From Propionibacteriaceae bacterium UBA6238 (GTDB lineage Bacteria > Actinomycetota > Actinomycetes > Propionibacteriales > Propionibacteriaceae): DNA of 64,000 nt. The notes below the pieces were generated by a model that was not told the origin of the DNA, did no database searches, and saw only the letters and a list, made by a program, of their open reading frames with translations. Positions 42,145 to 51,475 of the stretch are shown here, one piece after another. A program made the translations under genes and the position numbers. How positions within the stretch are numbered: the stretch's first letter is position 1; each line of letters begins with the position of its first letter. Where the stretch lies: NCBI GenBank assembly GCA_002441465.1, contig DJWE01000011.1, positions 1-64,000 of the forward strand, given 5' to 3'.

Positions 42145-43547
42145 TCCCCAACCCCTTCGACATCATCGGCTCCCAGGCAGGACGGATCGTCACCGACGGT
42201 TGGATCGCCATGTGGTTGTCGGTGTGGAACGGCGGCCAGTGGCTGCTGCGCCTGATCCTTGGCTGGATGGACGCCTGGCTCACGCCCGACCTCTCCGCGT
42301 CCGGCCCCGCCCGGACGATCTACCCGGCCACATTCTGGCTCGCCGGTGCGGTGCTGTTGGTGATGGCCGTCGTCCAGATCGGCATCGCGGCCGGACGACG
42401 CGACGGACGCGGCATGGCACGGTCGCTGATCGGCGTGGCCCAGTTTGCGATCATCTGGGGCGGCTGGATCGGCTACAGCGTCGCGATCGTGACCGCCGCG
42501 GGCGGGCTGACCCATGCTGCCATGGAGTCGCTGATGGGCGTGACCAGCTGGAAGTCCTGGCAACCGTGGAAGCCGTTCGACCCGGCCGAGATCGCCGACG
42601 CCGGGGTCGCCACGGTGCTGGGTCTGATGGGCCTGCTGCTGTGGATCGCCGCCATCGGGCACCTGCTCGTGATCTTGACCCGCGACGCCGCCTTGATGGT
42701 GATCGTCGCGACCACTCCGATCGCGGCCGCCGGCCTGGCGAACGAGACCACCCGGGCCTGGTTCTGGAAGGCCTTCCGCTGGTTCCATGCCGCCGCGTTC
42801 ACCCCCCTGCTGGTCGTCCTGGTCACCGGGGTCGGCATGAAGATGGCCGAGGGCGTCGCGACGGACGGTGCCACCACCTCCGTCCAGGGCTCCATCGGTA
42901 CCGCGGTGCCGGCGATCGTGCTGATCTGCATCGCCGTGGTCTGCCCGGTCGCTCTGTTCAAGATGCTGGCTTTCGTCGATCCGGGAACCTCCTCGGGCGC
43001 AGCCATGCGGGCCGGGTTGACCGCCAGCGGCGGCATCGGCGGGCTCCTGGCCGGCCGCACGTCGGACGCCTCCAACGACAGCGCTTCGAAGGCGTCGAGC
43101 CAAGGCCGCTCGGCCGGCGAGGACTCCGCCGATGCAGCCACGACCACCCGGGCCTCCTCGGCGATCCAGGGCGCCATGGCAGTCCTTGGCCCGGCCGGCA
43201 AGGCCATGGCCGCCGGCCTCGGCGCGCTGACCACCGTCGGCGCCTACGCCACCACCGTCACCTCCGACCTGGCCAACCAGGAAGGGGTCGGGAACAACTC
43301 CTACTACCCCGACTACACCGACCGATCCCGCCGCGACGCCACCCGGGCCAACCGCGAACAGCAAGGACGATCCGGTGACAACAACGACACCACCGAACCC
43401 GACAGGCCGCCGACCCCACCACCACCAGCACCGCCCTCCGGCGGACCGGCCCCGGCTCCCGCGTCCGGCCTGTCGGCCTCGGGCGGCTCAAGCGGAGCAG
43501 CTGCAGCGGGCTCGTCGGATGCCGCCGTAGCCGCGGCCGCGATTTAG
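42141..43547 (+). CDS. VirB6/TrbL-like polytopic membrane protein
   Basis: A 468-aa protein; GTG 42141 overlaps the previous stop. About six membrane helices between residues 55 and 290 (for example YPATFWLAGAVLLVMAVVQI and AAIGHLLVILTRDAALMVIV), followed by a long Ala/Ser/Gly/Pro-rich cytoplasmic or periplasmic tail from about residue 300. This is the VirB6/TrbL pattern of conjugative channels. The low-complexity tail is typical of actinobacterial ICE homologues. Confidence 0.85.
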   Translation: MIPNPFDIIGSQAGRIVTDGWIAMWLSVWNGGQWLLRLILGWMDAWLTPDLSASGPARTIYPATFWLAGAVLLVMAVVQIGIAAGRRDGRGMARSLIGVAQFAIIWGGWIGYSVAIVTAAGGLTHAAMESLMGVTSWKSWQPWKPFDPAEIADAGVATVLGLMGLLLWIAAIGHLLVILTRDAALMVIVATTPIAAAGLANETTRAWFWKAFRWFHAAAFTPLLVVLVTGVGMKMAEGVATDGATTSVQGSIGTAVPAIVLICIAVVCPVALFKMLAFVDPGTSSGAAMRAGLTASGGIGGLLAGRTSDASNDSASKASSQGRSAGEDSADAATTTRASSAIQGAMAVLGPAGKAMAAGLGALTTVGAYATTVTSDLANQEGVGNNSYYPDYTDRSRRDATRANREQQGRSGDNNDTTEPDRPPTPPPPAPPSGGPAPAPASGLSASGGSSGAAAAGSSDAAVAAAAI

Positions 43548-43559
43548 GGAGGAACCGTC

Positions 43560-45071
43560 ATGGCGACCGTGTATGGCGACTACAGCCGCGACCGGATCGG
43601 CTGGTTCTTCGGTCTTTCCGGTATGCAGCTCACAATCCTGAGTGTCGGCCTGTTCCCCGTCCTCTGGGCGTTCAACGCCCGGCAGTGGGGGCTGCTGCTG
43701 GGCCTGACGGCCGGCTGGGGGCTGCTGTTCATCCTGGTGGTCGTTCCGGTTCGGGGCCGGTCGGCGACCGGCTGGCTGGCCGCGTCCATCGCCCACGCCG
43801 TAGGGCTGGTGTTCCGGTGGACGCCATGGCGGTCCCGCGCCTCCCGTGGCCAGGCCGACGACCTCGGCGTGCCGGACCTGCCCGGCGTGCTGCACGGCAT
43901 CCGCGTCCACGACGGCCCGCCCCAAGGTGCAGCGATGTCGCGGGTTGCGGTCGTCCAGGACAAGGCCAACCGGGTGTGGGCGGTGACCGCGGCGGTAACT
44001 CACCCCGGGCTTGCGTTGGCCGATGCCGAGGAGCGCACCCGGCAGGGTCGCGGGCTCACCGACCTGCTGAACGCCTGCGCCCGCACCGAGCTGATCTCGG
44101 AGGTGATCTTCGTGGTCCGCAGCGTCCCCGACGACGGGGCCGAGCGCGATCAGTGGCTCGTTCGGCACCTCCGTCCGGATGCGCCGGTGCTGGCCCGGGC
44201 GGTGAACGAGCAGCTGGCCCAGGTGCTGTCCCAGGCTGCGGTGCGGACCGAGGCCTTCGTCACGATCGTTGCGCCCGAGGCCCGGCTGGCGAAGGAGGCC
44301 AAGGAGTTCGGCCGAGGCATCGAAGCCCGCGCCAGAGCCATGCTCATGCTTGCCGGCGAGGTCGAGACCCACCTCCGGGCCGGCATGCGGATCTCCGAGG
44401 TCGAATGGCTCACCTCGCCCAAGCTCGCGGTCGCGGTCCGGACGGGATTCGCCCCCGGCGACCGGGCCGGCATCATCGCCGCGCTCGCCGCCCGCGACGC
44501 CGACCCCGGTGTGAACGCGGACGTGCCCTGGGCGCAGGCCGGACCGTCCGGTGCGGACGCGGTCGTGCGGCACTACTCCCACGACGCGTGGAACTCGATC
44601 TCGGCCACCGTGAAACTGCCCGCCCGTGGCGCGGTGATCGGGGCGCTCGCCCCGGTGCTGGTGCCCACCGAGCCGGGCGAGCGGCGCGCGCTGATGGTCG
44701 CGTTCCCGATCCTCGCCGCCACGGCCGCGGACCGCCAGACGGCGAACTCCGAGTGGGCCGCGGACATGGGCGAGACCCTGCGGGCGAAGGCCGGGGTGAA
44801 GACCCGGGCCCGCGAGCAGCAGGCGGTCGCCCGCACCCGCGGGCTGGACTCCAAGCTCGCGTCCGGCCACGCCCTCGTCCGCCCCTACGCCGTCGCTACC
44901 GTCACGGTGCCCAAGACCGCCCGCATCGCCGAATACGGACGCCGGCTCGACGCCGCCGTCCGTCGGGCCGGGTTCGCACCTTTGCGGCTCGACCTCGCCC
45001 AGGACGCCGGCTTCGCCGCTTCCACCATCCCCCTGGGGCTCTCGCTCACCCGCAAGGTCGAAGGGGCCTGA
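43560..45071 (+). CDS. SCO6880-family T4SS protein (PrgI-like N-terminus)
   Basis: A 503-aa protein. Two membrane helices at about 21-37 and 43-62, then a large soluble domain (ALADAEERTRQGRGLTDLLN, ISEVEWLTSPKLAVAVRTGF). In Gram-positive T4SSs, PrgI-like membrane helices and the VirB4 N-terminal domain form this partner of VirB4; here it is separate from the ATPase, which follows. ATG 43560 with GGGAGG upstream. Confidence 0.85.
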   Translation: MATVYGDYSRDRIGWFFGLSGMQLTILSVGLFPVLWAFNARQWGLLLGLTAGWGLLFILVVVPVRGRSATGWLAASIAHAVGLVFRWTPWRSRASRGQADDLGVPDLPGVLHGIRVHDGPPQGAAMSRVAVVQDKANRVWAVTAAVTHPGLALADAEERTRQGRGLTDLLNACARTELISEVIFVVRSVPDDGAERDQWLVRHLRPDAPVLARAVNEQLAQVLSQAAVRTEAFVTIVAPEARLAKEAKEFGRGIEARARAMLMLAGEVETHLRAGMRISEVEWLTSPKLAVAVRTGFAPGDRAGIIAALAARDADPGVNADVPWAQAGPSGADAVVRHYSHDAWNSISATVKLPARGAVIGALAPVLVPTEPGERRALMVAFPILAATAADRQTANSEWAADMGETLRAKAGVKTRAREQQAVARTRGLDSKLASGHALVRPYAVATVTVPKTARIAEYGRRLDAAVRRAGFAPLRLDLAQDAGFAASTIPLGLSLTRKVEGA

Positions 45072-45073
45072 CC

Positions 45074-46666
45074 ATGGCTACCCGATCGGACGGGAGAACG
45101 GGCCAGTTGGCCGTGAGAACTGACCGTTCGGCCATTGACGCCGGCCGACGGTCAAGGAAGACCGCCCGGATGGGCAGGGGAGTGGACCGGCTGCTCGCCG
45201 ACTTCGGTCACGAGCTGCCTTCCATCCCCCAACCGCCGGCCAAGGAACGCGACCCGCGCCTGTTCGCGCCGATGTCCCGCCGCGGGGAACGCCGCCCGCT
45301 CCGGGGGTGGTCGCCGGCGTCGGCACCGGTGTCGGTGTGGCGGATGGCCGCCGACCAGGCACCGGTGTTGTGGCCGCTCGTGTCCGCGCCGGGCCTGCCG
45401 CCGCGCGGCGCCCAGATGGGCATCGACCACTTCTCCGGCGCGTCGATGTACGCCGACCCGAACGGCTGGGTGCTCGACCCCGCCATCCCGGTGTCCAACC
45501 CGAACATCTTCATGTTCGGCAAGCCCGGCCAGGGCAAGTCGGCAACGGTCAAGGCGTTCTGCCTGCGGATGATGGGGTTCGGCTATCGGACCTTGGTCGT
45601 CGGAGACCCCAAGGACGAGTACGAACCCCTGTGCCGCGCCCTCGGCGTCGCCCCGATCGCGATCGGCCAAGGTCTGGACGCTCGCATCAACCCGCTCGCC
45701 TTCGGACCCCTCGGTGCGAACTGGGACCGGCTCGGCCGCGACGAAGCCCAACGCCGGGCCGGGATCGTGTTCTCCCGCTGGCTAACCCTGATCCGCGGAC
45801 TGGTCGGCTCACAGAAGGTCGGCGACCGTCCCGTCCCGTTCGGGCCCAGCGAGGAGAAGGTCGTCGACACCGCACTCAAAGCCCTCACCGGGCATGCCGC
45901 CGGCAACAGCGTCCTGACCGAAACCACCATCCCGCACCTGTGGCGCGCGCTCGACGAACCCACCGCCGAGCTGATCGAGGCATGCCACTACGCCTCGCGG
46001 CAGCACTTCCTGGACGAGACCAGGCTGCTCCGCGACGCGCTCGGCATCCTCGTCCACGGTACCCTCCGCGGTCTGTTCGACGACTACACGACGATCGACC
46101 TCGACTGGGCGGCGCCCATCCAGTCACTGTCGCTGTCCCGGCTCGAAGGACTCGGCGACGAAGCCGTCGGCATGGCGCTGTTGTGCCTGAACAGCTGGGG
46201 ACGGGCCATGCGCGAGACCGCCGAACCCGGCGACATGCGAATCGTGGTCCGCGACGAATCGTGGAAGCAGCTCCGCCTCGGGCTGGAGGCGGTCAAGTCG
46301 TTCGACGCCGACCTGCGGCTGTCCCGGCGGGACGGCGACATCCAGTTCGCGATCGCCCACAAGCCGTCCGACCTGCTCACTGCCGGCGACGCCGGCTCGC
46401 AGGCCTCGGCGATCGCCAAGGACATGCTGCACCTGGCCGACACCAAGATCCTGCTAGGCCAGGACCAGGCCGTCGCCGACGAACTGGAACATCTGCTCGG
46501 CCTTGGCCCGATCGCCACCGAAATCGTCACCGACTGGGCCCGCCAGGCACCCGGACGCGCCCTCTGGGTCGTAGGCGAACTGATGGCGAAAGTCGCGACT
46601 TGGCTCCACCCCGCTGAGGCTGCACTTGCCTGGACAAACGCCAAACTCGAAGGGGCTCTGCCGTGA
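45074..46666 (+). CDS. virB4: VirB4-like conjugation ATPase
   Basis: A 530-aa ATPase. Walker A is FMFGKPGQGKSATVKAF (about 144-160), with VVGDPKDEYEPL after it, Walker B is MRIVVRDESWKQL and a Q/RAR-type sensor LAHKPSDLL-like segment follows. The first 110 residues are basic and partly disordered. VirB4 drives pilus/channel assembly and substrate passage. It starts three bases after the SCO6880-like stop and ends in GTGA with the cell-wall hydrolase gene. Confidence 0.92.
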   Translation: MATRSDGRTGQLAVRTDRSAIDAGRRSRKTARMGRGVDRLLADFGHELPSIPQPPAKERDPRLFAPMSRRGERRPLRGWSPASAPVSVWRMAADQAPVLWPLVSAPGLPPRGAQMGIDHFSGASMYADPNGWVLDPAIPVSNPNIFMFGKPGQGKSATVKAFCLRMMGFGYRTLVVGDPKDEYEPLCRALGVAPIAIGQGLDARINPLAFGPLGANWDRLGRDEAQRRAGIVFSRWLTLIRGLVGSQKVGDRPVPFGPSEEKVVDTALKALTGHAAGNSVLTETTIPHLWRALDEPTAELIEACHYASRQHFLDETRLLRDALGILVHGTLRGLFDDYTTIDLDWAAPIQSLSLSRLEGLGDEAVGMALLCLNSWGRAMRETAEPGDMRIVVRDESWKQLRLGLEAVKSFDADLRLSRRDGDIQFAIAHKPSDLLTAGDAGSQASAIAKDMLHLADTKILLGQDQAVADELEHLLGLGPIATEIVTDWARQAPGRALWVVGELMAKVATWLHPAEAALAWTNAKLEGALP

Positions 46667-47760
46667 AGCCCCTGGTGCTGGCCCTCGTCCCAGTGCTCGC
46701 CTTCCTGCTCGGCGTCCCGATCCTCGTCATCACGATGGGAGCGATCGTCGTCACCCCCGCGGTGGCCGAGCAGGTCCGCATCGACCCGTGCAGCGCCTAC
46801 CCCGACCAGACCAACACCGCCGCCGCCGGCGCCGAAGAGGGCGGCGTCGGGTTCAAACTCCCGAAGTGGAGCAGCCCCCGCCACCAGTCGCTGAGCAGCC
46901 CCGCCCAGAGCATCCCCGGCCGGATCAAGGCTCTCTACGTCGCGGCCGCGGAGCGCTACAGGATTCCCTGGGAACTGCTCGCCGGAATCGGCATGGCTGA
47001 AACCCGGCACGGCCGCAACCACGCGACCTCGTCAGCAGGCGCCCAGGGACTCATGCAGTTCATGCCGCGCACCTTCGCCGCCTACGGCGTCGACGGCAAC
47101 CGTGACGGCCGGCGCAACATCCACAACGACGCCGACAGCATCTACTCCGCAGGGAACTACCTCACCAAGTCCGGCGTCACCAACGGTCAGAAGGGCGTCA
47201 TCCGGGCGCTCTGGGCGTACAACCACTCGGTCAGCTACCGCAACGACGTCCTGTACTACGCGTGGGCCTACGCCGGAGGCGGGGACGTCGTCGTGGTCGG
47301 CGAGCAGGAGGACTGCGGCGATTGGGCCGGCGACGGAGACCCCACCCTTCCTCCGCTGACGTCCGAGCGGGTCGCGGCCATGTTCGCCTGGGCACGCCAG
47401 CAACGCGGCGAGCCGTACGTGTTCGGCGCCAACGGACCGGGCAGCTGGGACTGCTCCAGCTTCATTCGCGGCATGTTCAGATCCATCGGCATCGGGCTGC
47501 CCCGGACGTCGGAATCCCAGCGGCAATGGGCCCGCAAGAACGGCTACCGCGTCAAACCCTCCGATGCCCGTCCCGGTGACCTCGTGTTCACCAACACCTG
47601 GCGCGGACCCAACCGGGTCGGGCACGTCATGGTCGTCTACGACCCCGCCAGCCACCGCAGCATCGAAGCCCGCGGACGGGGCGTCGGCATCTACCACTAC
47701 ACCGACTTCGCCAACCACAACATCTACGAGGTCTGGCGCGTCGGCAACCTCAGTGACTGA
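46663..47760 (+). CDS. Lytic transglycosylase + NlpC/P60 peptidase
   Basis: A 365-aa cell-wall hydrolase with an N-terminal signal or membrane anchor (1-28). The transglycosylase domain at about 95-190 shows AGIGMAETRHGRNH and GAQGLMQFMPRTFAAYG. The NlpC/P60 domain at about 235-355 has the nucleophile Cys in GSWDCSSFIRG, and the His in RVGHVMVVYD. It opens peptidoglycan for the conjugation channel, the VirB1-equivalent of Gram-positive T4SSs. GTG start overlapping the virB4 stop. Confidence 0.92.
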   Translation: MKPLVLALVPVLAFLLGVPILVITMGAIVVTPAVAEQVRIDPCSAYPDQTNTAAAGAEEGGVGFKLPKWSSPRHQSLSSPAQSIPGRIKALYVAAAERYRIPWELLAGIGMAETRHGRNHATSSAGAQGLMQFMPRTFAAYGVDGNRDGRRNIHNDADSIYSAGNYLTKSGVTNGQKGVIRALWAYNHSVSYRNDVLYYAWAYAGGGDVVVVGEQEDCGDWAGDGDPTLPPLTSERVAAMFAWARQQRGEPYVFGANGPGSWDCSSFIRGMFRSIGIGLPRTSESQRQWARKNGYRVKPSDARPGDLVFTNTWRGPNRVGHVMVVYDPASHRSIEARGRGVGIYHYTDFANHNIYEVWRVGNLSD

Positions 47761-47772
47761 CCGGAGAAGCCC

Positions 47773-48270
47773 ATGCAGACCGAACGACGACAGAACCCCT
47801 ACCCGCTCACCTGGGAGATCCCAGCCGCCATCTTCGTCACGGGCGCACTGCTCCTCGTGCTCGGTGTTCACCTCGGACGCGGGATCGCCAACTGGACCGC
47901 CGGGGCCGGCTGGCACTGGCCCAGTCCGGCCGGCCTTTTCAGTACCGTGCCCGCCGTCCTCGCCGGCGACGCCTCAATCGGACTCGCCTCCCCGATACCG
48001 GACGCCGCCGCGCCGAGCCAGGTGCTCGGCTGGGTGCTCGCTGTCGAGGCCATCATCCTGATCGGCGCGATCACCCTCACGCTGGTCGGGCTGCGCCGAT
48101 GGGGTCCCGGACGGCTCAAGGGCATGGCCACCGCCGCCGAGGCCGAAGCTGCGCTCGGGATCTCACGCCTGCGACGCGTCCGCGCCATCATCCGCCCGGA
48201 CCTACACCCCGCGCATGCCCAGCCGCCGAGCACTTCCGTCCGAATCCACCAGGAGACCGATCATGACTGA
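47773..48270 (+). CDS. Two-helix membrane protein of the transfer operon
   Basis: A 165-aa protein with membrane helices at about 15-35 and 84-106, a 45-residue outside loop and a basic C-terminal tail (RRWGPGRLKGMATAAEAEA). Some VirD4-type coupling systems split the N-terminal membrane anchor into a separate gene; the coupling ATPase at 49372 lacks such helices, so this could be its anchor. That is inference. Confidence 0.72.
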   Translation: MQTERRQNPYPLTWEIPAAIFVTGALLLVLGVHLGRGIANWTAGAGWHWPSPAGLFSTVPAVLAGDASIGLASPIPDAAAPSQVLGWVLAVEAIILIGAITLTLVGLRRWGPGRLKGMATAAEAEAALGISRLRRVRAIIRPDLHPAHAQPPSTSVRIHQETDHD

Positions 48271-49360
48271 CACCCCTAATCCTCCGCGCGTGCGGATCAC
48301 GAACCCCGACGAGTTCGCGCAGATCGTCCCGTACCTGGTCGGCTTCACCCCCGAAGAATCCCTGGTGATCGCCGTCGTCGACCAAGGCGCCGTAGCAGTC
48401 ACTGCGCGCGTCGACATCGCCGACGTCCAGCCTGCCGACCAGGCCGAGTTCCTGCTCGACCGCATGTGGGCCAGGTTCCCCGAGGGAGAGGCGTACATGC
48501 TCGCCTACACCGCCGACCCGCAGGCCGGATGGAGTCTGCTGGAGCGCTGCGCCGACTACCTTCCAGCCGGCGCCGCCCAGCAGACGATGGTCGTCGACGG
48601 CGACACCTGGTACCTGTCCGACGGGACGAGCGGGGCCGCCGACCGCTTCGGGACCCTCGCCGCAGAGGCCAGCTTCTACGGCCTGCAACGCTTGCCCAGC
48701 CGATCGGAACTGGTAGCCAGCTTCGCCAGCCCGGCTGATAGCCCCGAGCTGGCCACCCGGGTCGAGGCCGCCCTCGACCAGCTGCCCCAGCCAGGAGACG
48801 CCGACGGAGTCGTCGCACGCATGGGCGAACTGGTGCGACGCAGCCTGCCGCCGGACGGGGAGCGGTCGTCATCGGCCCGGGTGCAGGGGGACGACGCCGC
48901 GCAGCTGGCCGTCCTCGCGCAACACGGCAAGGCTCGCGAGGTGGCACTGCTGTCAATGACCCGCGACAACGCCCGCGAACACCTTGCTCTGTGGCGATCC
49001 GTGGTCAACAGCGTCCCGGAGTACGGCGCGGAGGCGCCGCTGTTCCTTGCCGGCATGGCGGCCTGGGTCGCCGGCGAGGGCGCCGCTGCGAGCGTCGCAC
49101 TCGAACGAGCCGAGCAAGTCGGAGAAGGCAGGCTGTATCCACCCGCCCGGCTGCTGAGCGAGTTGATCGACCAGGTCGTGCCGCCCACCGCTTGGGAGGA
49201 ACTGCGCGCCGACGGATTGGCGAACGCCGACCCACGCGTCCGCCGCGCCGTGACCGGTGCCCACAACCCAGCCGTGTGGGAATCCGTCCCGCAGCATCCG
49301 CTCCAGCACCCGCACCAGCCGCCTGACATCGCGCCGCCTGCGCCCCGCATCGCCATCTGA
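48263..49360 (+). CDS. DUF4192-family protein
   Basis: A 365-aa protein. ATG 48263 follows AGGAGA and overlaps the previous stop. The N-terminus RITNPDEFAQIVPYLVGFTP then EESLVIAVVDQGAVAVTARV is diagnostic of DUF4192, a family common in Actinobacteria and in their integrative elements; its function is unknown. The C-terminus includes helical repeats and a His/Pro-rich tail. The gene lies between the membrane protein and the coupling ATPase. Confidence 0.85.
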   Translation: MTDTPNPPRVRITNPDEFAQIVPYLVGFTPEESLVIAVVDQGAVAVTARVDIADVQPADQAEFLLDRMWARFPEGEAYMLAYTADPQAGWSLLERCADYLPAGAAQQTMVVDGDTWYLSDGTSGAADRFGTLAAEASFYGLQRLPSRSELVASFASPADSPELATRVEAALDQLPQPGDADGVVARMGELVRRSLPPDGERSSSARVQGDDAAQLAVLAQHGKAREVALLSMTRDNAREHLALWRSVVNSVPEYGAEAPLFLAGMAAWVAGEGAAASVALERAEQVGEGRLYPPARLLSELIDQVVPPTAWEELRADGLANADPRVRRAVTGAHNPAVWESVPQHPLQHPHQPPDIAPPAPRIAI

Positions 49361-49371
49361 GGAGGGACGCC

Positions 49372-50760
49372 ATGACCCGCAAGTTTGACCCTGCCGACGT
49401 GGGCTGGCGCATCGGGAAGGCCCACGAGCCCCGCGGCGGTGACCTGTGGTGCCCGTGGGACCGCACGACCGGCGTCATCGGTCCGCAGGGCTCCGGCAAG
49501 ACCCTGGACCTGCTCACACCCGCCCTGCTCGGTGCGCCCGGCGCTGCACTGGTCACCCTCACCAAGGTTGAAGACCTGCTGCTCACCATCGAAGCCCGCT
49601 CCGCCGGTGGACGTCCCTGCGCCGTGCTCGACCCGTTCGGGCTTGCCGAAGGACTGCCCGAGCTGGTGTGGGACCCGGTCCGTGGTTGCGAGGACCCGAT
49701 CACCGCCGAACGGCGCGCGAAGGCCTTCGGCGCCGGGATCGTCCGGACGATCTCCGGCAACTCTGAAGGCGCCGCGTCCCGGTTCTACGTGGCCGAGGCC
49801 GCCAAGGTGCTGCAGTGCTACCTGCACGCCGCCGCCCTCACCGGCCAGAACCTCGACGCCGTCCTGCGCTGGGCAGCCAACCCGACCGCCACCAACGAAC
49901 CCGCCGAGATCCTCCTCGACCAGGACCGTGCCGCGCCCTTCTGGCACGGCCTGCTGCAGGGCGCCGTCACCGGCGACGAACGCACGGTGGCGAACATGGT
50001 GGTCACCCTGCAACAGACCCTGGCCCTGTTCTTCCAACCCGGCATCCGCCGCCGCTGCGTCCCCGGCCCCGGACGCCCCGCCACCGACATAGCCGACATC
50101 ATCGCCCGGGGCGGAACGCTGTACCTGCTCGGACGCGAAGACCCCTACGCATCCGCGTCCCCGCTGATGACCGCGCTCGCCGAACACATCCTCGACACCG
50201 CGCTCGGGCTCGCCAACCACAGTCCGTGGGGCAAGCTGTGCCCACCCCTGCTCGCCTGCCTCGACGAGTTGCCGTCCACCGCACCACTGCCGACCCTGCG
50301 CACCCGGATGGCCAACGAAAGGGCTCTGGGCATCTCGTTCATCTACGCCGCCCAGACTTGGCGGCAACTGGCAGCGATCTTCGGCGACACCGAGGCCCGC
50401 GCTCTCTACGGGCTCACCAACGTCGTCGTCGTTTTCGGCGGTGGCAAGGACGTCGGCTTCAACAAGGAGATCTCCGACCTCGTCGGCACCACCCGCGTGG
50501 CCCGCACCACCTGGCAGTTCGGGCGCAGCGGAGGCCGCTCCGCCTCCGGCGACGACATGCTGATCATCCGGCCGGAGGAGGTGCGCCAACTCCCCGAACG
50601 GCAGGCGCTCGTGATCGCCGAGAACACCAAGCCGATCATTGCCAGACTCACCCGCTCCATCGACGGCAAGACCGGACGCCACCTGCTCGCCCAGCAGCGG
50701 ACGGCCCGCCGCCGACTCGTCGACGCGCAGGCTCTCAAGCCCGCTGGAGATGCACCATGA
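49372..50760 (+). CDS. virD4: VirD4/TraG-type coupling ATPase, no membrane anchor
   Basis: A 462-aa ATPase. Walker A is TGVIGPQGSGKTLDLLTPAL (33-52), followed by TLTKVEDLL; Walker B is LLACLDELPSTAPLPTLRT and the GISFIYAAQTWRQL segment is typical of type IV coupling proteins. It delivers relaxase-bound DNA to the channel. Unlike canonical VirD4 it begins directly at the nucleotide domain without membrane helices. The start is backed by GGAGGGA. ATGA overlap with the next gene. Confidence 0.9.
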   Translation: MTRKFDPADVGWRIGKAHEPRGGDLWCPWDRTTGVIGPQGSGKTLDLLTPALLGAPGAALVTLTKVEDLLLTIEARSAGGRPCAVLDPFGLAEGLPELVWDPVRGCEDPITAERRAKAFGAGIVRTISGNSEGAASRFYVAEAAKVLQCYLHAAALTGQNLDAVLRWAANPTATNEPAEILLDQDRAAPFWHGLLQGAVTGDERTVANMVVTLQQTLALFFQPGIRRRCVPGPGRPATDIADIIARGGTLYLLGREDPYASASPLMTALAEHILDTALGLANHSPWGKLCPPLLACLDELPSTAPLPTLRTRMANERALGISFIYAAQTWRQLAAIFGDTEARALYGLTNVVVVFGGGKDVGFNKEISDLVGTTRVARTTWQFGRSGGRSASGDDMLIIRPEEVRQLPERQALVIAENTKPIIARLTRSIDGKTGRHLLAQQRTARRRLVDAQALKPAGDAP

Positions 50761-51383
50761 CCGACCGACCACTCGCCCTGCCGTTCCCCCTGCCGGACGG
50801 ACCCGAACTCAGCGCCGCGTACAAGGACCTGTACCTTGCCGCGGAAGGCGACGACGAAACCAAGGAGCGGATCGGCGACCCCGCGCTTCTGCCCCGCCCC
50901 TGGGACCCACCCACCTGCCGCAAGCGGCAACTCCGCCAAGAACTGTGGGAGTGGCTCGATGACGTCGTCACCTGGTTCAACACCGAGTACGTGTGGGACC
51001 CAACCGCCGGCATGATCCCGCCCTGCTGGCCCCAACACCCCCACCTGGTCCATGAGATCGCCGTGCTTGCCGACCAACGCCGCCGCGCCGGTATCGACAC
51101 GAGCAGTAACGGCCTCGAGGAGTGGCACCGCTATGCCGTCCCCGCCTTCCTCGATCGACTGAAGGAGCGCACAGGCCACCACTGTGACGAGCACCACCAG
51201 TCCTGGCCCGCCAGGAGCCGCTACGCGCGGCACATCTCGGAATCGGCAGCCACGGAGCGTCGCCAGGTGCTCCACCCCGATGGCGGAGCCGCCCGCCAAG
51301 ACCCCCACGCCCGCCAGAGGCAGTGGCGGCTGGAGGACGAATCGGGCAACACCATCGACCCTGCGACCGGCGAGATAGCCTGA
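50757..51383 (+). CDS. DUF4913-like protein, end of the T4SS operon
   Basis: A 208-aa soluble protein. The central region (LWEWLDDVVTWFNTEYVWDP and MIPPCWPQHPHLVHEIAVLA, then WHRYAVPAFLDRL) matches the pattern of DUF4913 proteins of actinobacterial conjugative elements, with conserved W, P and H residues. Function unknown. ATGA overlap with the coupling-protein gene. Confidence 0.75.
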   Translation: MTDRPLALPFPLPDGPELSAAYKDLYLAAEGDDETKERIGDPALLPRPWDPPTCRKRQLRQELWEWLDDVVTWFNTEYVWDPTAGMIPPCWPQHPHLVHEIAVLADQRRRAGIDTSSNGLEEWHRYAVPAFLDRLKERTGHHCDEHHQSWPARSRYARHISESAATERRQVLHPDGGAARQDPHARQRQWRLEDESGNTIDPATGEIA

Positions 51384-51396
51384 CTTGGTCAAGTCA

Positions 51397-51424
51397 TTGT
51401 CCACAGGGTTCCCGGTCATCCACA
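51397..51424 (+). promoter_or_regulatory. Paired DnaA-box-like motifs, site 2
   Basis: TTGTCCACA (51397-51405), identical to the Streptomyces-type DnaA box, and TCATCCACA (51416-51424), starts 19 bp apart, exactly as at 39149-39176. It lies in the 92-bp gap after the T4SS operon. Confidence 0.55.
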
Positions 51425-51475
51425 GGCTGTCGTCAACCCGCCGTTGGTCGTCGAGTCCATGGCTACGCTCGCATC

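Noticed and set aside
43685..45073. Upstream extension of virB4 to a 993-codon frame
   Set aside because: The extension is Arg/Pro/Gly-rich and lies out of frame over the SCO6880-like gene; ATG 45074 begins the conserved protein.
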